From: Bacteroidota bacterium
Lineage (GTDB): Bacteria > Bacteroidota > Bacteroidia > B-17B0 > B-17BO
Length of the DNA: 6,761 bases
Assembly: GCA_947462425.1 (NCBI GenBank)
Contig: CANHPI010000151.1
Coordinates: 1-6,761 of the forward strand
Direction: 5' to 3'
Below the pieces are notes generated by a model, which was given only the letters and a program-made list of their open reading frames with translations, made no database searches and was not told the DNA's origin. This document shows positions 1-6,761 of the stretch, in pieces (the stretch's first letter is position 1; each line of letters starts with the position of its first letter). A program made the position numbers and the translations under genes.

Positions 1-1859
<1,859 letters not shown>

Positions 1860-1880
1860 AGATTAGTTTTTCATAAGCTT

Positions 1881-1944
1881 GTCAACCTGAGCGGAGTCGA
1901 AGGGCAGGCTAAAACGAAAACACTTCGACTATGCTCAGTGTGAC
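1881..1944. repeat. REP-like imperfect inverted repeat between gyrB and mdh
   Basis: Two 22-base arms (1881-1902 and 1923-1944) are inverted copies of each other at 18 of 22 positions, separated by a 20-base spacer. The conserved cores are GTCA, CTGAGC and AGTCGAAG; the mismatches fall in two dinucleotides (AC/CA and GG/AT). The repeat is clearly GC-richer than the DNA around it. Its arms resemble a dispersed intergenic palindrome family I recall from Bacteroidota genomes (GTCACACTGAGC-like ends). It could fold as an RNA hairpin in a gyrB-mdh transcript, but no T-run follows either arm, so it does not look like an intrinsic terminator. REP-like status is inferred, since only one copy is visible here. 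Confidence 0.75.
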
Positions 1945-1988
1945 AAATGAAAATAAAGAAAGTAAAAACATAAAAAAACATAATTAAA

Positions 1989-2927
1989 ATGACAAAAGTA
2001 TCAGTTATCGGCGCTGGAAATGTAGGCGCAACATGTGCAGAATATATTGCACAAAGAAGAATTGCAAGTGAAGTAGTTATCTTAGATATTAAAGAAAACT
2101 TTGCAGAAGGTAAAGCATTAGATTTAATGCAAACAGCTTCTTTAAATGGATTTAATACACGAATTAGCGGTAGTACAAATGATTATGCTAAAACAGCTAA
2201 TAGTGATGTGGTAGTTATTACCTCAGGAATCCCTCGTAAACCAGGTATGACTCGTGAAGAGTTAATTGGTATCAATGCAGGAATTGTAAAAACAGTTACA
2301 GAAAATGTATTAAAACACTCCCCAAATGCAGTTATAATTATTGTTTCTAATCCAATGGATACAATGACTTACTTAGCTTTAAAAGGAAGTAAATTGCCTA
2401 AAAACCGTATTATAGGTATGGGCGGCGCTTTAGACAGTGCACGTTTTAACTGTTATTTATCTCAAGCATTAAATGCTCCGGCAAGTGATGTTCAAGGTGT
2501 TGTAATTGGTGGACATGGTGATACTACTATGATTCCTTTAACTCGTTTAGCAACCTATAACGGTGTGCCTGTTTCTCAAACATTAAACGCTGAAACTTTG
2601 AAAAAAGTTGCTGCAGATACAATGGTTGGTGGCGCTACATTAACAGGTATGTTAGGAACATCTGCTTGGTATGCGCCAGGTGCTGCTGTTGCAACTATAG
2701 TTGATAGTATTTTAAACGATCAGAAAAAATTAATTCCTTGCAGTGTTATGTTAGAAGGAGAATACGGTCAATCTGATATTTGTATGGGTGTTCCTGTAAT
2801 TATTGGTAAAAACGGTTGGGAAAAAATAGTTGACTTTGATTTAAACGATGAAGAAAAAGCTTTATTTGCAAAGAGCGCAGAGGCTGTGAGAAGCATGAAT
2901 AGTGTTTTATCAACTGCTACAGCTTAA
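1989..2927 (+). CDS. mdh: malate dehydrogenase, LDH-like type
   Basis: NAD-dependent oxidation of malate to oxaloacetate in the TCA cycle, cytoplasmic. The 312 residues match the usual length. The N-terminal Rossmann fold has the dinucleotide loop GAGNVG (8-13), and Asp33 at the end of the second strand indicates NAD rather than NADP. The mobile loop reads SGIPRKPGMTRE (79-90): Arg83 sits where lactate dehydrogenases have Gln, which marks malate/oxaloacetate specificity, and Arg89 is the second substrate arginine. SNPMD (120-124), the Asp149/Arg152 pair in LDSARF, and the catalytic His176 in GGHGD complete the active site. The ATG at 1989 is chosen because the Rossmann strand begins at residue 3; its leader is A-rich with no Shine-Dalgarno. 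No clear promoter is visible between gyrB and this gene, so readthrough from gyrB is possible. A strong terminator follows. Confidence 0.97.
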   Translation: MTKVSVIGAGNVGATCAEYIAQRRIASEVVILDIKENFAEGKALDLMQTASLNGFNTRISGSTNDYAKTANSDVVVITSGIPRKPGMTREELIGINAGIVKTVTENVLKHSPNAVIIIVSNPMDTMTYLALKGSKLPKNRIIGMGGALDSARFNCYLSQALNAPASDVQGVVIGGHGDTTMIPLTRLATYNGVPVSQTLNAETLKKVAADTMVGGATLTGMLGTSAWYAPGAAVATIVDSILNDQKKLIPCSVMLEGEYGQSDICMGVPVIIGKNGWEKIVDFDLNDEEKALFAKSAEAVRSMNSVLSTATA

Positions 2928-2949
2928 GAATTATATATTACTACTATTT

Positions 2950-2983
2950 AAAAGCGTGGGTTAATTAACCCACGCTTTTTTAT
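2950..2983 (+). terminator. intrinsic terminator of mdh
   Basis: A perfect palindrome at 2950-2979 forms a stem with a GC-rich middle (GCGTGGG paired with CCCACGC) and an AATT loop, and runs directly into a T-tract (TTTTTTATTT). It begins 22 bases after the mdh stop. The upstream side has only four A's before the GC part, so any activity on the opposite strand would be weaker. Confidence 0.93.
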
Positions 2984-3235
2984 TTAAATCTCCTTAAGTC
3001 ATTATATTTTTTTTATAATTGTTTAATCTAAATTTTGCTATTAAATTAAATATTTTACCTAAAACTCTTCAAATATCTACTACCTGCTAAAAGGATGGTT
3101 CAATATCAAATTTTCTAATTTTAATCAATTAATTTGTTTAATTAAATGAGGTGAAGGCTTATTAGATTCTTCTAATTTTTTTTAAATAATAGTATTCTTT
3201 AAGATTTTAAGAGGTAATTAAATAAATAAAGTCAG
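2984..3235. other. AT-rich gene-free spacer between mdh and the polysaccharide locus
   Basis: The gap between mdh and the permease is 366 bases (2928-3293), and this is its central part. I see no coding sequence of credible length or composition in it. It contains long A/T runs and one weak AT-only-type hairpin (ATTAGA at 3161-3166 paired with TCTAAT at 3171-3176, followed by eight T's) that is too unstable to call a terminator. It also holds the left copy of a 13-base direct repeat (3184-3196). No tRNA, riboswitch or transposon end was recognised. Confidence 0.6.
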
Positions 3236-3272
3236 TATCTTTGTACTTTTAAGGATACAAAATAATAGTATT
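3184..3272. repeat. 13-bp direct repeat flanking the permease promoter
   Basis: AAATAATAGTATT occurs at 3184-3196 and again at 3260-3272, one copy upstream of and one downstream of the predicted -7 box. The right copy is also part of a perfect interrupted palindrome, AATAATA-G-TATTATT (3261-3275), which the left copy matches only partly. Its position around a promoter fits an operator pair, but it has a single G and no C in a very AT-rich region, so chance similarity is a serious alternative. Confidence 0.3.
3236..3243 (+). promoter_or_regulatory. probable Bacteroidota-type promoter (-7 box) for the permease gene
   Basis: TATCTTTG is a perfect match to the Bacteroidota primary-sigma -7 consensus TAnnTTTG. 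Transcription would start near 3250, giving a leader of about 45 bases before the permease start. No TTG is seen at the expected -33 position; the region there is A-rich (GGTAATTAAATAAATAAAG). The same octamer lies upstream of the glycosyltransferase on the opposite strand. Confidence 0.65.
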
Positions 3273-3293
3273 ATTTTTAATTACGCTAAACTG

Positions 3294-4127
3294 TTGAGCA
3301 AAGATAAAATAATAATAGATTCTAATTTAAGCTCGTTTTTTTCTTTAAAAGATGTGCTTAAATACAGAGGTTTGCTAAACAACTTGGCTAAGCGCGACTT
3401 CTTAATTCGATATAAACAAGCTATTGCTGGCATTTTGTGGGCTCTTTTAAAACCACTTATTAGTATTTTGGTTTTTGGTTATATTTCAAGTAAAATTAAT
3501 AATACAGAAAATACAGCTACTAATTTTGTTTATGTGGCTTCAGCCATGTTATTGTGGCAATTGTTTTCGAGTGTGTTTAATGATGTGAGTAATTCTATAA
3601 TAGGTAATGCAAATTTATTTTCAAAAGTGTATTTCCCTAAAATTATTATTCCTTTAAGTACAATTTTGGTTTGTTTAGTGGACTTTCTAATTTCATTAAT
3701 TATTTTAATAGCATTATTTGTCATAGCAGGACAAACCATTCATTGGCATATTATATTGGCTCCTATATTTATAATACTAACATTAATTAATGGTTTTGGA
3801 ATTGGCTTGTATTTTGCAACGATTAATGTAAAATTTCGTGATGTCAAATTTATTGTTCCTGTTATATTGCAATTTGGTATGTACGTAACTCCTGTCATTT
3901 TTAGCACACAATATTATTTACAACGTTTACCAACATGGTTACATTGGTTATTTTGCTTAAACCCAATGGTTGGAGCCATCGACGGGTTTAAGTATGCTTT
4001 ATTTGGAGGAGATATGATTTATAATACAACTTATTTTCTAATGTCGATATTAGTATCATTTTTGTTTTTATTTATCGGGATAAAGTACTTTTATAAGTTT
4101 GAACGTAGTTTTGTGGATTATATATAA
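3294..4127 (+). CDS. wzm: ABC-2 type polysaccharide export permease (Wzm-like)
   Basis: Inner-membrane subunit of an ABC exporter for lipid-linked polysaccharide (O-antigen or similar), expected to form a dimer with two ATPase subunits. The 277 residues fit the family. An N-terminal amphipathic stretch ends in KRDFLIRYKQA (33-43), the typical entry to the first membrane helix. About six hydrophobic segments follow, near 43-64, 77-95, 115-146, 152-176, 185-205 and 245-266. NANLFSKVYFPK (105-116) is the probable coupling-helix region. FRDVKFIVP, VTPVIFS and LNPMVGAIDGFKYALFG are family hallmarks, as is the FERSFVDYI terminus. The start is taken as TTG at 3294: no ATG lies upstream in frame, and the first in-frame ATG (3546) would delete the first helix. 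The partner ATPase is not adjacent but lies beyond an opposing glycosyltransferase. Substrate identity cannot be read from the sequence. Confidence 0.9.
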   Translation: MSKDKIIIDSNLSSFFSLKDVLKYRGLLNNLAKRDFLIRYKQAIAGILWALLKPLISILVFGYISSKINNTENTATNFVYVASAMLLWQLFSSVFNDVSNSIIGNANLFSKVYFPKIIIPLSTILVCLVDFLISLIILIALFVIAGQTIHWHIILAPIFIILTLINGFGIGLYFATINVKFRDVKFIVPVILQFGMYVTPVIFSTQYYLQRLPTWLHWLFCLNPMVGAIDGFKYALFGGDMIYNTTYFLMSILVSFLFLFIGIKYFYKFERSFVDYI

Positions 4128-4220
4128 AATTCGTCAATTTGACCAATGTATAATTTATAATTAATTATCATTTTATTGCTATTTACCGCTGAATGATGTT
4201 CTTTTAAATATTTTTTAAAA

Positions 4221-5096
4221 TTATTTAGTTTGTTCACCTTTTAATTTGGTAACTAAATTGCTAGATATGGGATATTCAAATCTTCTAGCAAATAGATGGT
4301 TAGATTCTTTGAGTTTAAAAAAATCGCTATCATCTAATACCGCAGGAACATTACCGTTTCTAAATTCCCAATCAATGTAACGTAAATTATCATTTACAAC
4401 ACTATTTTTAAATGGAGAATTCATCACTATTGTTTGAAAAAATATTTCTTCCGCACAAAAAGTATATTCGAACAATTTTATAAAATTTGGATTTTTATCA
4501 TTGTAGTCATTAATGAACTTACAACAATCATAAGTGAATGTCCACCATGTTGAGCCTCCATATAAGTTTATGTTATCAAATTTTAAAGAGCGCTTAAATC
4601 CTACTTTTTTCTGGAGGTTAATAATTTTTTTAATGTAGGTTTGATATTTACCTTTCCCGTCAATAATATCATATAAGTTGTAATATTGTAATCTATCCAT
4701 ACCGCCGTTTTCCCATATTTTTGTTGGTAAAGAAAAATGTTCCATAAATTGTTTACCTGTATGTTTTTTCAAAAAATCAGAAAAATAAGTAGAAGGTTTA
4801 ATAGGGAAATCATGGCCGCTAATTAAATGAACATATTCTGCTTCTGTGTCTTTTAGAGCTTCTTTTAATAATAATAAAGTACATTTTAAATGATTAACAC
4901 CGCCCCAATTTGTTTTAAATGCTTGGCTGATAAACACCTTATTTGAACTTTGTTTTAAACCAATAATCTCTTCCTCAGAAATTTTACTTTTTTTGTCAAT
5001 ATGAATGTAAAAACTACAATTATCATCAAAATATTCAATGATAGATTTTAAGTGATGAAAATTTTTGTATGCCGTTATTAAAAACGCTTGCTTCAT
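4221..5096 (-). CDS. core-2/I-branching (GT14-like) glycosyltransferase
   Basis: Predicted glycosyltransferase of the Branch family, whose animal members add beta-1,6-GlcNAc or xylose; bacterial members act in surface glycan synthesis. The donor and acceptor here are unknown. The 291 residues carry the expected order of motifs: an N-terminal strand MKQAFLITAYKN, YIHIDKKS (30-37), WGGVNHLKCTLLLLKEAL (64-81), YVHLISGHDFPIK (88-100), GSTWWTFT (181-188), AEEIFFQT (215-222), YIDW (240-243) and ESNHLFARRF (264-273). Glu217 aligns by eye with the catalytic-base Glu of the DEH motif in mammalian C2GnT, which is an inference. There is no signal peptide or membrane helix, so the enzyme should be cytoplasmic, acting before export. 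The ATG at 5096 puts the first beta-strand at residue 3, as in relatives, and has an A-rich leader. The gene is convergent with the permease and divergent from the ATPase, so it must be transcribed separately. Confidence 0.87.
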   Translation of the reverse strand: MKQAFLITAYKNFHHLKSIIEYFDDNCSFYIHIDKKSKISEEEIIGLKQSSNKVFISQAFKTNWGGVNHLKCTLLLLKEALKDTEAEYVHLISGHDFPIKPSTYFSDFLKKHTGKQFMEHFSLPTKIWENGGMDRLQYYNLYDIIDGKGKYQTYIKKIINLQKKVGFKRSLKFDNINLYGGSTWWTFTYDCCKFINDYNDKNPNFIKLFEYTFCAEEIFFQTIVMNSPFKNSVVNDNLRYIDWEFRNGNVPAVLDDSDFFKLKESNHLFARRFEYPISSNLVTKLKGEQTK

Positions 5097-5247
5097 GTTT
5101 TTTTAATTTTAGGATAAAAATATTTGTTAGATAATGAAAGCCTTTTTTTCTGAAAGATTTGCCTTTATTGCCTATTTAATTCAATAATGTTACGATTTTT
5201 TTGTTAATTTTATACGTTATATAATTCTTTTATTCATTAATAAATAC

Positions 5248-5255
5248 CAAAGATA
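5248..5255 (-). promoter_or_regulatory. probable Bacteroidota-type promoter (-7 box) for the glycosyltransferase
   Basis: Read on the - strand this is TATCTTTG, a perfect TAnnTTTG match and identical to the box before the permease. Transcription would begin near 5241, leaving a 5' leader of about 145 bases before the ATG at 5096. No TTG is present at the expected -33 spacing. The 5097-5344 spacer between the divergent genes is otherwise A/T-rich. On the + strand only a one-mismatch box (TTAATTTG, 5258-5265) was found for the ATPase gene. Confidence 0.5.
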
Positions 5256-5344
5256 TTTTAATTTGAAGTTATGTTTTTAAATTAAAACTAGTAAATGAAT
5301 TTTAGATTATTGAAATAGTAGATTAAAGAATATTAAAATATTTA

Positions 5345-6583
5345 ATGAGTAACTCAATAATAAAGGTTGAAGGATTAAGTAAGCATTATTTGCTCAATAA
5401 AACTATCACTCAAAAAAGTGATACATTGTACGGTAATTTTATTAATGGATTAAAAAACATTAAAAATATTAGTCAGAAGAAGGAAACTGATGACTTCTGG
5501 GCCTTGCAAGATGTGTCTTTTAATGTTGAAAAAGGAGATAGAGTAGGTGTGATTGGAAGAAATGGAGCTGGTAAATCTACCTTGTTAAAAATATTATCTC
5601 GTATAACTCCGCCAACCAAAGGAAAAGTTGAGTATATAGGACGAATGGCATCTTTGTTAGAAGTTGGCACGGGTTTTCATGGCGACTTATCAGGACGAGA
5701 AAATATTTATTTAAATGGGTCTATTTTAGGTATGACCAAACATGAAATCGATCGGAAATTTGATGAAATTGTTGATTTTTCAGAAGTAGAGAATTTTTTA
5801 GACACTCCTGTTAAACGTTATAGTAGCGGTATGTATGTTCGGTTAGCGTTTGCAGTTGCTGCTAACCTAGAGCCAGATATTTTAATTGTAGATGAAGTGT
5901 TAGCCGTTGGTGATGCTGCTTTTCAGAAGAAGTGCTTAGGTAAAATGAATGATGTAAGTAGTAAGGAGGGAAGAACAATTTTATTTGTTAGCCATAATAT
6001 GGGTGCTGTTCAAAATCTCTGTAATAAAGGGTTGTTTTTGCAGAAAGGAAGAGTGATGGATTATGGAAACATTTCAGACACCATTAAAAAATATTTGGAT
6101 ATAGGAAATACAATTTCAAGTTCGGTATTTACTTTTGAAGACAGTTCTAATTACAAAACGTCAAAAGCCTATTTTACTAAGGTAGAATTAAGAGATAAAA
6201 AAGGAGAGCTCTGTTCTGATTATCCAGTGGGAGATGCAATTGATATTCATATGCAATTTGAGTCGACAATACCACTTGAAGGAACAGTTATTGGTTTTGG
6301 TATTACGTCAGTAACAGAATTACCTATTATTACAACATGGTCAAGACCAGAAAATTTTAAAGTTGGGTTAAATGAAATCATCTTTACTTTCGAAAATATA
6401 TTTTTAGCACCTGGTAATTATAAAATTGTCATTGGAATATCAAGAGGAAATGAAGTTCTTGATTTTAATACAAATACAGCATTTTATAATGTATCAGATA
6501 TTATCAATATGCCTAATTCGAATAGGTTGGTAAATACAAATAGTGGAATTTTAATGAATCAATTACCGTATAAAATTGTTTAA
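5345..6583 (+). CDS. wzt: polysaccharide ABC exporter ATPase with C-terminal glycan-recognition domain (Wzt-like)
   Basis: ATP-hydrolysing subunit that powers export of lipid-linked polysaccharide with the Wzm-type permease. The nucleotide-binding domain spans about 1-250: Walker A GRNGAGKST (71-79); the Q-loop region LLEVGTGFHGDLSGREN (104-120) with Glu106 where most ABC proteins have Gln, a usual feature of Wzt/TagH-like proteins; the signature YSSGM (159-163) in place of LSGGQ; Walker B DILIVDE (178-184) with catalytic Glu184; and switch His217. A linker near 250-260 leads to a beta-rich region (about 261-412) whose position and pattern (VGDAIDIHMQFES, GTVIGFGITS, LAPGNYKIVIGIS) fit the Wzt C-terminal domain that in E. 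coli O9a binds the modified non-reducing end of the glycan. The ATG at 5345 has no Shine-Dalgarno, and the stop abuts the methyltransferase start. A 412-residue length is normal for the two-domain form. Confidence 0.93.
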   Translation: MSNSIIKVEGLSKHYLLNKTITQKSDTLYGNFINGLKNIKNISQKKETDDFWALQDVSFNVEKGDRVGVIGRNGAGKSTLLKILSRITPPTKGKVEYIGRMASLLEVGTGFHGDLSGRENIYLNGSILGMTKHEIDRKFDEIVDFSEVENFLDTPVKRYSSGMYVRLAFAVAANLEPDILIVDEVLAVGDAAFQKKCLGKMNDVSSKEGRTILFVSHNMGAVQNLCNKGLFLQKGRVMDYGNISDTIKKYLDIGNTISSSVFTFEDSSNYKTSKAYFTKVELRDKKGELCSDYPVGDAIDIHMQFESTIPLEGTVIGFGITSVTELPIITTWSRPENFKVGLNEIIFTFENIFLAPGNYKIVIGISRGNEVLDFNTNTAFYNVSDIINMPNSNRLVNTNSGILMNQLPYKIV

Positions 6584-6761
6584 ATGTTTTATCCAAATAA
6601 AATAAAGAATATTCACGAAAAGGATAGGGTTTTAGAAATTGGCCCAGGAAATACTCCCTTTCATAGATCTGATGTATTACTTGAATTAGAATATGCAAGT
6701 GATGAGGATCGAATCAAACAATTTGGACATGACCAAGTTTTGCAGACTAATAAACAAATAG
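6584..6761 (+). CDS. SAM-dependent methyltransferase, 3'-truncated by the window edge
   Basis: The ATG at 6584 immediately follows the TAA of the exporter ATPase gene with no gap, and the frame stays open for 59 codons to the right edge. The product begins MFYPNKIKNIHEKDRVLEIG. Residues 16-22 (VLEIGPG) are motif I of class I Rossmann-fold methyltransferases, the SAM-binding glycine loop, followed by NTPFHRSDVLLELE, where the second-strand acidic residue is expected. Translational coupling to the ATPase is likely. Next to a Wzt with a glycan-recognition domain, a role in methylating a sugar, possibly at the chain end, is plausible, but the acceptor-determining part lies outside the window. Methyltransferase identity rests mainly on motif I and context. 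Confidence 0.75.
   Translation, partial: MFYPNKIKNIHEKDRVLEIGPGNTPFHRSDVLLELEYASDEDRIKQFGHDQVLQTNKQI

Noticed and set aside
3161..3183. Small hairpin followed by eight T's upstream of the permease
   Set aside because: The stem is only 6 bp with a single G-C pair, and there is no gene directly upstream to terminate after the strong mdh terminator.
3530..3739. 69-codon open frame on the - strand inside the permease gene
   Set aside because: It lies wholly inside a well-supported membrane permease and shows no recognisable family or own leader; it is a shadow frame.
4202..4220. TTTTAAA/TTTAAAA inverted repeat between the convergent permease and glycosyltransferase genes as a bidirectional terminator
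   Set aside because: The 7-bp stem is purely A/T with no GC core; it would be too unstable and is expected by chance in this composition.
5473..5670. 65-codon open frame on the - strand opposite the Walker A region of the ATPase
   Set aside because: It is the complement of conserved ABC motifs; such antisense frames are common opposite ATPase domains and nothing supports its expression.
5448..5930. Non-canonical ABC motifs (Glu in the Q-loop, YSSGM signature) as signs of a degenerate ATPase
   Set aside because: Both are usual in Wzt/TagH-type polysaccharide exporters, and Walker A, Walker B and the switch His are intact.
6513..6698. 61-codon open frame on the - strand across the ATPase/methyltransferase junction
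   Set aside because: It overlaps two + strand genes with recognisable motifs and has no identifiable product.

Overview
The window looks like chromosomal DNA of a member of the Bacteroidota. This rests on low GC, A-rich start leaders with no Shine-Dalgarno motif, TAA as the stop of every complete gene, two perfect matches to the Bacteroidota -7 promoter element TAnnTTTG, and a GTCA..CTGAGC..AGTCGAAG inverted repeat of a kind I recall from intergenic regions of this phylum. I cannot place it below phylum from the sequence alone.

Left part (1-2983): two housekeeping genes. The 3' ~95% of gyrB (DNA gyrase subunit B) enters from the left edge. A 129-base spacer carrying the REP-like inverted repeat follows, then a complete LDH-type malate dehydrogenase gene (mdh), closed by a strong intrinsic terminator.

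Middle (2984-3293): an AT-rich stretch without a gene. It holds a probable promoter and a 13-bp direct repeat, and marks the switch from core metabolism to a cell-surface polysaccharide locus.

Right part (3294-6761): an ABC-type polysaccharide exporter and associated enzymes. The membrane permease (Wzm type) and the ATPase with a C-terminal glycan-binding-type domain (Wzt type) are on the + strand. They are separated by a glycosyltransferase of the core-2/I-branching (GT14-like) family on the - strand, convergent with the permease and divergent from the ATPase. The ATPase stop is followed with no gap by the start of a SAM-dependent methyltransferase that runs off the right edge. The likely model is that cytoplasmic glycosyltransferases build a lipid-linked glycan, the Wzt C-terminal domain recognises it (possibly after terminal methylation), and Wzm/Wzt flips it across the inner membrane for assembly into LPS or another surface glycan.

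The remaining spacers, 4128-4220 between the convergent genes and 5097-5344 between the divergent genes, are very AT-rich. The first shows no convincing terminator. The second carries a probable - strand promoter. I found no tRNA, rRNA, CRISPR array or insertion sequence, and nothing that amounts to a clearly new system. The most unusual point is the split Wzm/Wzt pair.
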